DNA of 64,000 nucleotides from Castellaniella sp049651205 (GTDB lineage: Bacteria; Pseudomonadota; Gammaproteobacteria; Burkholderiales; Burkholderiaceae_B), in contig NZ_JBASBR010000012.1 in NCBI RefSeq assembly GCF_049651205.1, positions 62,001 to 126,000 on the forward strand, written 5' to 3'. Every line of letters starts with the position of its first letter. Position 1 is the stretch's first letter. The notes under the pieces are model-generated. The model did no database searches. It was not told the origin of the DNA and was given only the letters and a program-made list of their open reading frames with translations. Of the stretch, positions 43,362 through 53,336 are shown piece after piece. The position numbers and the translations under genes were made by a program.

Positions 43362-44687
43362 TCAGGCCTGCAACAATCGCTGGAAATCCTGAAAGTACCG
43401 GGGATAGGTTTTGGCCACACAATCAGGATCCAATAACGTCTGGGCCACGGGGCCAAACGCTGCCAGTGAAAAGCACATCGCCATACGATGATCATCGTAG
43501 GTGCCGATCTGTGCAGACTGCCATTGGGCGGCCGGCAGTGGATGCACCGTGAGGCTGTCGCCGGTAGAGCGCACCTGTGCGCCCAGGCGGGAAAGCTCGG
43601 CATGCATGGCCGCGATGCGGTCGGTTTCTTTGACCCGCCAACTGGCAATGTTGCGCAAGGTGCACGGGCCGTCCGCATAAAGGGCCAGCACAGCAGCCGT
43701 CATGGCAGCATCTGGCATCAGATTGAAATCGCGATCAAAGGCACGCAGGCGCTGGCCCTGGGCAACCACCGGGCCACGCACCACCAGCGCGTTGGATTCA
43801 AACTGCACGTCGGCGCCCAGAGACTGCACAAACTGGGCAAAGGCCACATCACCCTGAATGCTCTTGTCCCCCACCCCTTCGATGCGAATGGGCCCACCAG
43901 CGATGGCGCCCAGACCCAGGAAGTAGGACGCCGACGAGGCGTCGCCTTCGACACGGTAGTGGCCGGGGCTGCGATAACGTGCCTGGGCGGCGATTGTGAA
44001 TTGTTCCCAACCTTCGCGCAGCACCTCAACCCCAAAGCGCGCCATCAGATTGATCGTAATCAGGATGTAAGGCTTGGAAATCAGCGGGCCATCCACCCGG
44101 ATACGGATATCCTGCTGCAGCCGTGCAGCGGCCAGTGGTGCGGCCATCAGCAAAGCGGTCAAAAACTGGCTGGACACCGAACCCTGCACATGGATCTCGT
44201 GGCCGGCCCGCAGGTTGCCAGGGCGAACATGCAAGGGCGGGTACCCCGCCTGGCCTTCGTATTCAATCGCGCATCCCATCGACTGCAGGGCCCCGACAAG
44301 ATCGCCGATCGGGCGCTCGTGCATCCGCGCCACGCCAGAGAGGCGGTAGTCTCCTCCCATGACGGCAAGCGCAGCCGTCAGTGGTCGAAATGCCGTCCCG
44401 GCATTACCCAGGAACAGTTGGGCATCCGTATTGGGCCAGGGTGTGCACCCCGCCACTGCCATGGCGCCATCATCCGTGTGATCGAGCTGAACCCCCAGGC
44501 ACTGGAGGGCGGCAATCATCACTTGAGTGTCGTCTGAATCCAGCAGACCCGATAATGTTGTGGTGCCTTCAGCCAGTGCTGCCAGCAACAGGGCCCGATT
44601 GGAAATGCTTTTTGAGCCTGGCAAAACCACGGTGCCACTTGCCCGCACAGCGGGGCCCAGCGTAATGGAAGGTGTACGATCAGTCAT
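43362..44687 (-). CDS. aroA: 5-enolpyruvylshikimate-3-phosphate synthase
   Basis: 441-aa shikimate pathway enzyme. Motifs LPGSKSISNRALLLAAL, LGNAGTAFRPLTAAL and SWRVKETDRIAAM place it in class I, the glyphosate-sensitive type. It overlaps tyrA by 4 bp. Confidence 0.97.
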   Translation of the reverse strand: MTDRTPSITLGPAVRASGTVVLPGSKSISNRALLLAALAEGTTTLSGLLDSDDTQVMIAALQCLGVQLDHTDDGAMAVAGCTPWPNTDAQLFLGNAGTAFRPLTAALAVMGGDYRLSGVARMHERPIGDLVGALQSMGCAIEYEGQAGYPPLHVRPGNLRAGHEIHVQGSVSSQFLTALLMAAPLAAARLQQDIRIRVDGPLISKPYILITINLMARFGVEVLREGWEQFTIAAQARYRSPGHYRVEGDASSASYFLGLGAIAGGPIRIEGVGDKSIQGDVAFAQFVQSLGADVQFESNALVVRGPVVAQGQRLRAFDRDFNLMPDAAMTAAVLALYADGPCTLRNIASWRVKETDRIAAMHAELSRLGAQVRSTGDSLTVHPLPAAQWQSAQIGTYDDHRMAMCFSLAAFGPVAQTLLDPDCVAKTYPRYFQDFQRLLQA

Positions 44688-45574
44688 GAGGGATTGCGGC
44701 CGCCCCAGAAACGCCGGGCCAGCGCGGATTGTTCAAGTAGCGACTCCAGCTGATCGGGTTGCGAAGGATCATCGAGTGCCGCACGCCAGGTGTCCAGCAA
44801 CTGCACAAACCCTTCGAGCTCATCCAGAACCGCCGAACGATTGGAAAAAAAGATATCTCGCCAGACTTCGGGAGAACCTGCAGCAATGCGGGTGAAATCA
44901 CGAAAACCGGTACCGGCCAGGCCCAAACGGGTATCGGCGTCTTCGGCCCGAAGCACCTGGCCCATGTAGACCGCCGCCAGAAAATGCGGCAAATGGCTGA
45001 CGCAGGCCAGGGCCTGGTCGTGCGCCGTTGGATCCATAAGCTGCACCCGCGCGCCACAGGCTTCCCAGATACGGATCAGGTGATGCACACTGGCCCCCGG
45101 CGTGTCTTCAAAGGGGGTGAGCACCACCTTGCGCCCATGGTAAAGCATAGGGTCTGCGGCCTCTGGCCCCGTCATTTCAGAACCGGCAATCGGATGCCCG
45201 GGAACAAACTGGACAAACCGCTCGTCCAGTACTTCCCGGGCCAGATGAGCGACATCTGCCTTGGTGCTGCCAGCGTCCGTGATCAGGGTATGCGACCGCA
45301 GATGGGGTGCCAGTGTGCGCAAAACCTCCGGCATGGCACCCACGGGTGTGGCCAGCAAAATCAAATCAGCCTGCGCAGCAGCCTGTTGCAAACTGGCGAC
45401 TTCGTCGATCAGGCCCAGTTGCTGTGCACGTTGCAACGATGCTGCCCGACGCCCGACGCCCAGCACTCGGCCCACTTGCCCCACACGCTGCAAGGCGGCT
45501 GCAAACGACCCACCAATCAAGCCCGTACCAACCACGGCCAACACTGGCACCAGCGGATCGGCAACGCTACTCAT
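44684..45574 (-). CDS. tyrA: Prephenate dehydrogenase
   Basis: 296-aa monofunctional TyrA leading to tyrosine. NAD(P)-binding GTGLIGGSFAAAL at the N terminus, ATPVGAMPEVL and the substrate region FVPGHPIAGSEMTGPEAA. No ACT or chorismate mutase domain. Overlaps hisC and aroA by 4 bp on each side. Confidence 0.95.
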   Translation of the reverse strand: MSSVADPLVPVLAVVGTGLIGGSFAAALQRVGQVGRVLGVGRRAASLQRAQQLGLIDEVASLQQAAAQADLILLATPVGAMPEVLRTLAPHLRSHTLITDAGSTKADVAHLAREVLDERFVQFVPGHPIAGSEMTGPEAADPMLYHGRKVVLTPFEDTPGASVHHLIRIWEACGARVQLMDPTAHDQALACVSHLPHFLAAVYMGQVLRAEDADTRLGLAGTGFRDFTRIAAGSPEVWRDIFFSNRSAVLDELEGFVQLLDTWRAALDDPSQPDQLESLLEQSALARRFWGGRNPS

Positions 45575-46683
45575 GACTTCAGGATATCGGCCAGTGCATC
45601 CAGGAACCGCGCATTTTCCACCGGCAAACCGATGCTGACGCGAAGGTGCTGGGGCAGACCGTCTCCGGTAACTGGACGAACAATGATGCCGCGGCGCAAT
45701 AACTGGCCGTGGATGTTTGCAGCATCACCCACCCGCACCAGTACAAAATTGGTATGGCTGGGAACGAATTCGAGCCCCAGTTGGGTAAAGCCGTCTTGCA
45801 ACTGCTTGCGCCCCTGACGGTTGAGATGATAGGTAGCGGCCAGAAAATCAGTATCTGCCAAGGCCACACGCGCAGCCTGTTGGGCCAGCACACCCACATT
45901 GAAGGGTTGACGCACGCGATTGAGAAGATCAGTGAGCCCGGGCTGCGCCAAGGCATATCCAACCCGCAAGCCCGCCAGTCCATAGGCCTTGGAAAAGGTA
46001 CGGGTAACAATCAGATTGGGGTATTGCTGCACCCACTTGGCGCTATCTGCGCGTTCCTCGGGATCGAGGTAGTCGTCGTACGCCTCATCCACCAGCACAG
46101 TTACCTGACTGCCATGGCGCTGGTATACCTGCGCCAGGAATGCCTGTATATCAGCGGCAGGCACGTGCGTGCCGGTGGGGTTATTGGGATTGGCGATGAA
46201 GACCAGGCGGGTGTCTTCGGCAATAGCAGCCAGCATTGCTGGGAGATCATGGCCATATGCCTTGGCCGGTACCTGGCAATGACGCGCACCTCGCGCCTGT
46301 GTACTGAGCCGGTACACCACAAAAGCGTGCTGGGCATACACCGCCGAGGTGCCCTCATCCAATAATGCCAGAGAGGCCAGTTCGAGGAGATCGTTGGATC
46401 CGTTGCCCAAAGTGACCCACTGCGCCGGCACTTGATGATGCATTGCAATATCGGCCTTGAGATCAAAGCCGTTGGGATCGGGATAACGCCCTTGCAGGTG
46501 TTCAACGGCCTGCGCCAGGGCTGCGCGCACGTGCTCGGAACATCCGAGCGGGTTTTCGTTGGACGCCAGCTTGATGATGCCGGCTGGATCCAGCCCGTAC
46601 TCGCGCGCGAGCTCTTCGATGGGCTTACCTGCCTGATAGGGAGCGATCGCCTGCACATGTGCAGGCGCCAGAATCTGGCTCAT
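45571..46683 (-). CDS. hisC: Histidinol-phosphate aminotransferase (aromatic-context paralogue)
   Basis: 370-aa PLP aminotransferase. PLP-binding VIRTFSKAYGLAGLRVGYAL-type region (here VTRTFSKAYGLAGLRVG) contains the lysine; NPNNPTGTHVPAADI is also present. Its place between pheA and tyrA suggests it also, or mainly, transaminates phenylpyruvate and 4-hydroxyphenylpyruvate, as proposed for similar clusters. That role is inference. Confidence 0.93.
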   Translation of the reverse strand: MSQILAPAHVQAIAPYQAGKPIEELAREYGLDPAGIIKLASNENPLGCSEHVRAALAQAVEHLQGRYPDPNGFDLKADIAMHHQVPAQWVTLGNGSNDLLELASLALLDEGTSAVYAQHAFVVYRLSTQARGARHCQVPAKAYGHDLPAMLAAIAEDTRLVFIANPNNPTGTHVPAADIQAFLAQVYQRHGSQVTVLVDEAYDDYLDPEERADSAKWVQQYPNLIVTRTFSKAYGLAGLRVGYALAQPGLTDLLNRVRQPFNVGVLAQQAARVALADTDFLAATYHLNRQGRKQLQDGFTQLGLEFVPSHTNFVLVRVGDAANIHGQLLRRGIIVRPVTGDGLPQHLRVSIGLPVENARFLDALADILKS

Positions 46684-46692
46684 AGAAATACC

Positions 46693-47781
46693 TTATTGCC
46701 GCGGATAAGAACCCAGAATCTTGAAGAAAGCCACTTGTTGTCGCAGTGCGCCCAAGGCCAGCGCAACGGGTTCGTCTTGGTGGTGGCCCAGGATATCGAC
46801 ATAGAAATAGTATTCCCACTGACCGGTTCTGGCTGGACGGGATTCGAATCGCGTCATGGAAACACCGTGCTGCGACAGAGGCGCCAACATCTCGTAGACT
46901 GCACCTGCCCGGTTGGGGACGGCAAGAATCAGGCTGGTTTTGTCGCGCCCGGTAGGGCCGGCATCACGCGGGCCCACGGCCAGAAACCGGGTTTGATTTT
47001 GTGGGTCGTCCTGAATACCACTGGCGACGGCACTGAGACCCCAGGCAACCGCTGCGGAATCACCCGCAATGGCTGCACAGCCGGGATTCTCGGAGGCAAC
47101 CCGGGCGGCCTGCGCATTGCTGGCCACCGGCATGCGCTCGAGGCCTGGGTAATGACGACTCAGCCAGGCCTGGCATTGTGCCAGCGCCTGAGGATGACCC
47201 AGCACCTGGGTAACGCCTTCTAGGCCCCCCGTGCGAGTGAGCAGATTATGGTGAATCCGGATTGTGCGCTCGCCCAGCACCTTGAGTGAGGTATTGAGCA
47301 GGAGGTCCAGACTGTGATTGACGGCACCTTCGGTAGAGTTCTCGACCGGCACCATGCCGACATCGGCCTGGCCGGCCTCTACAGAACGAAAGACTTCGTC
47401 GAAGGACTCACAGCGCAGGCTCTCGATGGCATTGCCAAAGTGCTCAAACGCGGCTTGCTCGGAGAAGGAGCCCTGCGGCCCCAGAAATGCCACAGTAAGG
47501 ACGCTTTCGAGGCCACGGCAGGCCGAGATGACCTGCCCCCAGATGGCGGCCACCGCCGCCTCGGGTATTGGTCCATTGTTGATAGTCTGCAAGCGCCGAA
47601 CGATCAGGGCTTCGCGCTCGGGCTTGAGTACAGGACCCGTGGCATCGAAGCGCTTCTTGACATCACCCACCTGCAGGGCTGTCTGGGCCCGCTGGTTGAG
47701 CAATATCAGGATCTGCTCGTCGAGCGCGTCGATGCGGGCACGCAGGGGCTCGAGGCTGGCCTGGAGCTTGGCATCAGCCAT
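46693..47781 (-). CDS. pheA: Bifunctional chorismate mutase/prephenate dehydratase
   Basis: 362-aa P-protein. Chorismate mutase domain residues about 1-90 (LRARIDALDEQILILLNQRA), prephenate dehydratase about 93-275 (VAFLGPQGSFSEQAAF, VPVENSTEGAVNHSLDLL), ACT domain about 285-360 with the Phe-binding ESRP motif, so feedback inhibition by Phe is expected. Overlaps serC by 8 bp. Confidence 0.97.
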   Translation of the reverse strand: MADAKLQASLEPLRARIDALDEQILILLNQRAQTALQVGDVKKRFDATGPVLKPEREALIVRRLQTINNGPIPEAAVAAIWGQVISACRGLESVLTVAFLGPQGSFSEQAAFEHFGNAIESLRCESFDEVFRSVEAGQADVGMVPVENSTEGAVNHSLDLLLNTSLKVLGERTIRIHHNLLTRTGGLEGVTQVLGHPQALAQCQAWLSRHYPGLERMPVASNAQAARVASENPGCAAIAGDSAAVAWGLSAVASGIQDDPQNQTRFLAVGPRDAGPTGRDKTSLILAVPNRAGAVYEMLAPLSQHGVSMTRFESRPARTGQWEYYFYVDILGHHQDEPVALALGALRQQVAFFKILGSYPRQ

Positions 47782-48904
47782 GGCGCGCCTCGAAGTCCTT
47801 CATGAAATTGATCAATGCTTGGACGCCTTCGAGGGGCATGGCGTTATACAGGGACGCCCGCATACCACCAACAGACTTATGCCCCTTGAGTGCCAGCAGG
47901 CCTGCTGCTTCGGATTCGGCCAGAAAAGCAGCATTGAGGGTTTCGTCACGCAGGAAAAACGGAACATTCATGCGCGACCGCACTGCCGGGTGAATCCGGT
48001 TCTCGTAGAGTGACGAGGCATCCAGATATTGATACAAAGTGCGTGATTTGACTGTGCTGGCAGCATCCATGGCCGCCACTCCCCCCTGCTTGATCAACCA
48101 TTTGAAGACCAGCCCCGCCACATAGATGGCAAAGGCAGGCGGTGTGTTGAACATCGACTGGGCCTTGGCCACAGGAGCGTAATCAAATACAGAGGGGCAT
48201 TGCGCAGATGCGTGGCCGATGAGGTGTTTGCGTACGAACACCAGTGTGACACCCGCAGGGCCTGCATTTTTTTGCGCACCGGCATACACCACGCCCAACT
48301 TGGAAAAATCGATATGCCGCGACAGAATATTGGAGGACATGTCGGCCACGACAGGGACTTCTGGCGCACCCAGGGCCGCCATATCCGGCATCACGGGCTG
48401 CTCGATGCCGCCGATGGTTTCATTGGCACACAGATGCAAGTATGCCGCATCTTGGCGCACCCGCCATTGGCTTTGCTCTGGCAGCCAGCACCAGGAGCCA
48501 TACACGGCGCCGTCGATTTCCCGGGAGGCTTCTGCGGTGGCCGCGACCGCTATATCGCCATAGCGCTGGGCCTCGACAAAGGATTTTTTCGCCCAATGGC
48601 CACTAAGAACGTAATCGGCACGGCCCAGACTATTGCGCCCAATCAGATTGAGCGGCACCAGTGCATTTTGCGCGGATGCCCCGCCCTGCATGAACAGAAC
48701 TTCAAAATCATCAGGCACCGCCAGCAATGTACGCAAATCGGCCTCGGCCTCATCACGAATCCGGCTGTAATGCTTGCCTCGATGGCTCATTTCCATGACG
48801 GAGGTGCCGCTGCCCTGGTAATCACAGAGATCAGCGGCTACCTGCTGCAAGACGTCCAGAGGCAGGGTGGACGGCCCTGCCGCGAAATTCCAGGGGCGGT
48901 TCAT
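47774..48904 (-). CDS. serC: Phosphoserine aminotransferase
   Basis: 376-aa PLP enzyme for serine and pyridoxal biosynthesis. It starts MNRPWNFAAGPSTLP, and the PLP lysine is in GVVYAGAQKNAGPAGV. Overlaps the end of gyrA by 4 bp and pheA by 8 bp. Confidence 0.97.
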   Translation of the reverse strand: MNRPWNFAAGPSTLPLDVLQQVAADLCDYQGSGTSVMEMSHRGKHYSRIRDEAEADLRTLLAVPDDFEVLFMQGGASAQNALVPLNLIGRNSLGRADYVLSGHWAKKSFVEAQRYGDIAVAATAEASREIDGAVYGSWCWLPEQSQWRVRQDAAYLHLCANETIGGIEQPVMPDMAALGAPEVPVVADMSSNILSRHIDFSKLGVVYAGAQKNAGPAGVTLVFVRKHLIGHASAQCPSVFDYAPVAKAQSMFNTPPAFAIYVAGLVFKWLIKQGGVAAMDAASTVKSRTLYQYLDASSLYENRIHPAVRSRMNVPFFLRDETLNAAFLAESEAAGLLALKGHKSVGGMRASLYNAMPLEGVQALINFMKDFEARHG

Positions 48905-51582
48905 GCGGGATCCTTGGGTGTAACGGAATCATCTGCCGCCGGCGCCGCAGGGGGGGCATCTCCACCCTCGCCACCTGGCTCGTCGGAAGCGTCTTCGGAG
49001 GCTTCATCATCGGCATCGCTTTCGGCCACCCGACGCACCCCAATGAGGCTGCTGTCTTCGTCGACATTAATGAGCGTGACACCCTGAGTGGCACGTCCCA
49101 TCTCGCGAACTTCAGATACCCGGGTACGCACCAGCACGCCCGACGTGGTGATCAGCATGATCTCGTCTTCGGGTTGCACCAGTACGGCACCCACCACCTT
49201 GCCGTTGCGAGCGGACGTCTGGATGGCGATCATGCCTTTGGTGCCACGTCCGTGGCGCGTGTACTCGACGATGGAAGTGCGTTTACCATAGCCGTTTTCG
49301 GTGGCGGTCAGCACGCTTTCGGCTTCGTCTTCAGCCACCAGCAGGGCAATGACAGTCTGACCGTCTTCGAGGAACATGCCACGAACACCGCGTGCCGTGC
49401 GCCCCATGGGGCGCACATCATTTTCATCAAAGCGCACCGCCTTGCCGGCATCGGAAAACAGCATGACATCATGCTTGCCATCGGTGAGCTCGGCGCCGAT
49501 GAGGAAGTCGCCCTCGTCGAGGCCCACTGCGATGATGCCGGCCTTGCGCGGATTGGAGAAATCAGACAGCGGCGTCTTTTTGACCGTACCGCGCGAGGTG
49601 GCCATGAAGACAAATTGATCTTCGCTGAACGCCTTGACGGTAAGCACTGCGGTGATGGTTTCACCATCCATCAGCGGGAACATATTGACGATCGGGCGCC
49701 CTCTTGAGTTACGCGAGCCCTGTGGAACCTCCCAGACCTTGAGCCAATAGACCCGGCCGCGATCAGAGAAGCACAAGAGGTAATCGTGGGTGTTGGCGAT
49801 GAACAGCTGGTCGACCCAGTCGTCTTCTTTCATCGTCGTTGCCTGCTTGCCGCGTCCACCACGCTTTTGTGCCCGGTACTCGGACAAAGGCTGGCTCTTG
49901 ATGTAGCCGCTGCGTGACAGCGTGACCACCATGTCCATGGGGGTGATGAGGTCTTCAGTTTCGAGCTCGGTGGCATTGAACTCGATTTCGGAGCGCCGTG
50001 GATCACTGGCGCTGCCGGAGAATTCGGCCCGTACGGCCTGAAGCTCGTCGCTGATGATGGTGGTGACGCGATCAGGACGCGCCAGGATATCCAGCAAATC
50101 AGCAATGGTATCCATGATGTCGCGGTACTCGCCGATCACCTTGTCTTGCTCGAGCCCTGTCAGGCGCTGCAGACGCATGTTGAGGATTTCTTGTGCCTGA
50201 ACCTCGGAGAGCCGGTACAGACCATCGGCCTGCAAGCCAAACTGGGGATCCAGGCCGTCGGGCCGATAGGCAGCCCGCCCGCCGGAGGCGGCGTTGGCAT
50301 CTGCACGCGCAAGCATCTCGCGTACCAGAGACGAATCCCAGTCTTTCTCCATCAGGGACTGACGTGCCACGGGTGGTGTCGGTGCGGCCTTGATGATGGC
50401 AATGAAATCATCGATGTTGGCCAGAGCAACCGCCAGACCTTCGAGCACATGGCCACGCTCACGGGCTTTGCGCAACTGAAAAATGGTGCGACGGGTCACG
50501 ACTTCGCGACGGTGCCGCAGGAAGTAGTTGACCATCTGCTTGAGATTGAGCAAACGGGGCTGGCCATCAACCAGCGCCACCATGTTCATGCCAAAAGTTT
50601 CTTGCAGCTGAGTATTTTTATATAGATTATTGAGCACGACTTCGGGGACTTCGCCACGCTTGAGCTCGATCACCAGGCGCATGCCGTCTTTGTCGGACTC
50701 GTCGCGAATGTCAGAGATGCCGTCGATCTTTTTCTCGTTGACCAGTTCTGCAATGCGCTCTTGCAGGGTCTTTTTATTGACCTGGTACGGAATCGCATCG
50801 ATGACGATGGACTGCCGGTTGCCGTGAGGGAGATCTTCGAAGTGGGCTTTTGCACGCATCACCACCCGGCCACGCCCGGTGCGATAGCCTTCGCGGACAC
50901 CGGCGATGCCATAGATAATGCCGCCCGTGGGAAAGTCAGGCGCCGGAATACGCTCAATGAGTTCATCAATGGTGCAATCAGGGTTACGCAAACAATACAG
51001 GCACCCTTCAACAACCTCGGACAGGTTATGTGGCGGGATGTTGGTGGCCATCCCCACCGCAATACCGGCACTGCCATTAACCAGCAAGTTGGGCAGGCGC
51101 GAGGGCAGCAACAGGGGTTCCTGTTCACTGCCATCGTAGTTGGGGCCAAAATCGACGGTGTCCTGATCAATGTCGGCCAGGATCTCGTGCGCAATTTTGG
51201 ACAGGCGGACTTCGGTGTAACGCATGGCTGCCGCGTTATCGCCATCGATCGAGCCAAAGTTGCCCTGGCCGTCTACCAGCATGTAGCGCAGAGAAAAATC
51301 CTGAGCCATCCGGACGATCGTGTCGTATACGGCTGAGTCACCGTGAGGGTGGTATTTACCGATGACATCACCGACGATACGTGCAGACTTTTTGTAAGCA
51401 CGGTTCCAGTCGTTGTTCAACTCGTGCATGGCAAAAAGGACACGCCGGTGCACAGGCTTGAGGCCATCGCGCACGTCGGGCAATGCCCGCCCGACGATGA
51501 CGCTCATGGCGTAATCCAGGTAACTACGCTGCATTTCGTCTTCTAACGAAACAGGCAGGGTCTCTTTGGCGAAGGATTCCAT
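48901..51582 (-). CDS. gyrA: DNA gyrase subunit A
   Basis: 893-aa type II topoisomerase subunit. Catalytic Tyr in MRYTEVRLSKIA. The quinolone-determining region reads HPHGDSAVYDTIVRMAQDF with the wild-type Ser-Ala and Asp, so no classical resistance change is visible. A beta-pinwheel C-terminal domain with GyrA box (QKRGGRGK) follows, ending in an acidic tail (SDADDEASEDASDEPGGEGGD). Start MESFAKETLPVSLEDEMQ at 51582. First gene of the block ending at ihfB. Confidence 0.97.
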   Translation of the reverse strand: MESFAKETLPVSLEDEMQRSYLDYAMSVIVGRALPDVRDGLKPVHRRVLFAMHELNNDWNRAYKKSARIVGDVIGKYHPHGDSAVYDTIVRMAQDFSLRYMLVDGQGNFGSIDGDNAAAMRYTEVRLSKIAHEILADIDQDTVDFGPNYDGSEQEPLLLPSRLPNLLVNGSAGIAVGMATNIPPHNLSEVVEGCLYCLRNPDCTIDELIERIPAPDFPTGGIIYGIAGVREGYRTGRGRVVMRAKAHFEDLPHGNRQSIVIDAIPYQVNKKTLQERIAELVNEKKIDGISDIRDESDKDGMRLVIELKRGEVPEVVLNNLYKNTQLQETFGMNMVALVDGQPRLLNLKQMVNYFLRHRREVVTRRTIFQLRKARERGHVLEGLAVALANIDDFIAIIKAAPTPPVARQSLMEKDWDSSLVREMLARADANAASGGRAAYRPDGLDPQFGLQADGLYRLSEVQAQEILNMRLQRLTGLEQDKVIGEYRDIMDTIADLLDILARPDRVTTIISDELQAVRAEFSGSASDPRRSEIEFNATELETEDLITPMDMVVTLSRSGYIKSQPLSEYRAQKRGGRGKQATTMKEDDWVDQLFIANTHDYLLCFSDRGRVYWLKVWEVPQGSRNSRGRPIVNMFPLMDGETITAVLTVKAFSEDQFVFMATSRGTVKKTPLSDFSNPRKAGIIAVGLDEGDFLIGAELTDGKHDVMLFSDAGKAVRFDENDVRPMGRTARGVRGMFLEDGQTVIALLVAEDEAESVLTATENGYGKRTSIVEYTRHGRGTKGMIAIQTSARNGKVVGAVLVQPEDEIMLITTSGVLVRTRVSEVREMGRATQGVTLINVDEDSSLIGVRRVAESDADDEASEDASDEPGGEGGDAPPAAPAADDSVTPKDPA

Positions 51583-51954
51583 TGATATGTCCGAAACCGA
51601 TAGTCGGGAAACAGCCCGAAGCAATCGGTGATTCTATCATTCACCACCAGAGAGCGATCAGACAGCCAATCTTCCGTGGCAATCCGGCCGCACAACCTCA
51701 CCAACCGACGATCGTTGCAAAAACCCCACAGCCTAAGCGCCTGGTCCGTCTAAATACGGCCCAGAGTGGCCGGCAAAGGGATCAATACTTAACTGCAGTG
51801 GCAAAAATGCCTTAAGATTTCGGCTAACACGCATCAAACCCAGCGCAATTCATAGTTTTCCAACTAGACATTGCTATACTGGAAATGTTCTTTCGATATG
51901 CGGCGGGGGTTCGCTGCGGTCACTTTCAAGCATCATGCTCAAACGAGGAGAAAC
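51583..51954. other. Divergent gyrA/ompA intergenic region
   Basis: 372 nt without a convincing gene. Toward ompA, TGCTATACT (51872-51880) is an extended -10 promoter, giving a 5' leader of about 65-70 nt. Toward gyrA, TAGAAT on the minus strand near 51636-51631 is a possible -10 with a poor -35. I see no riboswitch or repeat. Confidence 0.5.
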
Positions 51955-52524
51955 ATGAATAAACCCTCCAAAATCGCTATTGGACTCGCCATTGCTGCTA
52001 TGGCTGTCGTGGGTACCGCATCGGCAAGCGACAACTGGGTCAACGTTGACGGCCATGTGTGGAAAGATGCGAGCGGCCAAAACTGCTGGCGCGATGCATT
52101 CTGGACCCCGGCAACTGCTGCCGAAGGTTGCGGCTTGCCTGTCGCTGAAGCGCCTGTCGTTGCACCGACTGCCAGCAAGGTCGTGCTCAACGCTGACACG
52201 TTCTTCGACTTCGACAAGTCCACCATCAAGCCCGAAGGCCGTCAGGTTCTGGATCAAGTTGCCCAGCAAGCTGGCACCATCAATCTGGAAACCATCATTG
52301 CCGTCGGCCACACCGATTCCATCGGTACCGAAGCCTACAACCAGAAGCTCTCCGAGCGTCGTGCCAATTCGGTCAAGCAATACCTGATCAGCAAGGGCGT
52401 TGCCGCTGATCGTATCTATGCCGAAGGCAAGGGCGAAATGCAACCCGTCGCGTCCAACAAGACCCGCGAAGGCCGTGCCCAAAACCGTCGCGTGGAAATC
52501 GAAATCGTCGGTACCCGCAAGTAA
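51955..52524 (+). CDS. ompA: OmpA-family outer membrane protein
   Basis: 189-aa exported protein. Signal peptide residues 1-24 (ending ASAS), a short Cys-containing segment (GQNCWRDAFWTPATAAEGCG), then an OmpA-like peptidoglycan-binding domain (FFDFDKSTIKPEGRQVLDQV, VGHTDSIGTEAYNQKLSERRA, NRRVEIEI). There is no eight-stranded barrel, so it is a periplasmic or lipid-independent anchor rather than a porin. GAGGAG lies 5 nt before the ATG. Confidence 0.94.
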   Translation: MNKPSKIAIGLAIAAMAVVGTASASDNWVNVDGHVWKDASGQNCWRDAFWTPATAAEGCGLPVAEAPVVAPTASKVVLNADTFFDFDKSTIKPEGRQVLDQVAQQAGTINLETIIAVGHTDSIGTEAYNQKLSERRANSVKQYLISKGVAADRIYAEGKGEMQPVASNKTREGRAQNRRVEIEIVGTRK

Positions 52525-52542
52525 TACTGCAGGCCGCACGTA

Positions 52543-52570
52543 CTGCCGCACCTCCGGGTGTGGCAGTTTT
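52543..52570 (+). terminator. ompA terminator
   Basis: CTGCCGCACC-TCCG-GGTGTGGCAG (stem with one G-U type mismatch and a UUCG-class tetraloop) followed by TTTT, 18 nt after the ompA stop. Confidence 0.85.
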
Positions 52571-52619
52571 CAAGGCTCCGCGCATGCGCGGGGCCTTGTT
52601 CATTTTCGGAACCCAATTC

Positions 52620-53336
52620 ATGCAAACAGCCAACGCCAGCCAGGCGGAGCTCGACAAGTTCAGTGCACTGGCTTCTACCTGGTGGGATCCCGCCGGCCAG
52701 CTTAAAACTCTGCACGACATCAATCCCCTGCGTCTCGACTGGATTCGCACCCAGGCGGGGACGCTATCAGGCCAACGTGTCCTGGATATCGGGTGTGGGG
52801 GCGGCTTGCTCTCCGAGGCACTCGCAGCCGATGGCGCAGAGGTGACCGGTATCGATCTGTCGCAGCCGGCCATCCAGATTGCCCGTTTGCACGGGCACGA
52901 ATCCAATATCCACGTGCAATACGAGTGCACCAGCGCTGAGTCCCATGCAGCAGAACACGCCGGACAGTATGACGTGGTGACCTGCATGGAACTGCTGGAG
53001 CATGTCCCCGACCCCGCTGCCATTGTTCAGGCCTGCGCCCAGTTGGTCCGCCCAGGCGGGCTGGTATGTTTTTCCACGCTCAACCGTAATCCAAAATCGT
53101 TTTTGCTGGCGATTGTGGCGGCCGAATACCTGCTGCGCATGGTACCCAGGGGTACCCATGCGTACCAGCAGTTCATCACTCCCAGCGAGCTTGCCAGTGC
53201 TGCACGCCAGGCAACGCTGGAAGTCAGCGCACTGGACGGCATCGAATACCATCCCCTGACCCAACACTACTCACTTGGCCGGGACACCAGCGTGAACTAC
53301 ATGATGGCGGCTCGCCGCCCGGAAGCCAGCGTATGA
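52620..53336 (+). CDS. ubiG: Ubiquinone biosynthesis O-methyltransferase
   Basis: 238-aa SAM-dependent methyltransferase performing both O-methylations of ubiquinone. The pre-motif FSALASTWWDPAGQLKTLHDINPLRLDWI is diagnostic; SAM loop VLDIGCGGGLLSEALA follows. ATG 52620 chosen; the frame upstream overlaps the ompA terminator. Overlaps gph by 4 bp. Confidence 0.97.
   Translation: MQTANASQAELDKFSALASTWWDPAGQLKTLHDINPLRLDWIRTQAGTLSGQRVLDIGCGGGLLSEALAADGAEVTGIDLSQPAIQIARLHGHESNIHVQYECTSAESHAAEHAGQYDVVTCMELLEHVPDPAAIVQACAQLVRPGGLVCFSTLNRNPKSFLLAIVAAEYLLRMVPRGTHAYQQFITPSELASAARQATLEVSALDGIEYHPLTQHYSLGRDTSVNYMMAARRPEASV

Noticed and set aside
43488..44537. 349-codon plus-strand frame opposite aroA
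   Set aside because: Antisense shadow of aroA with no recognisable domain.
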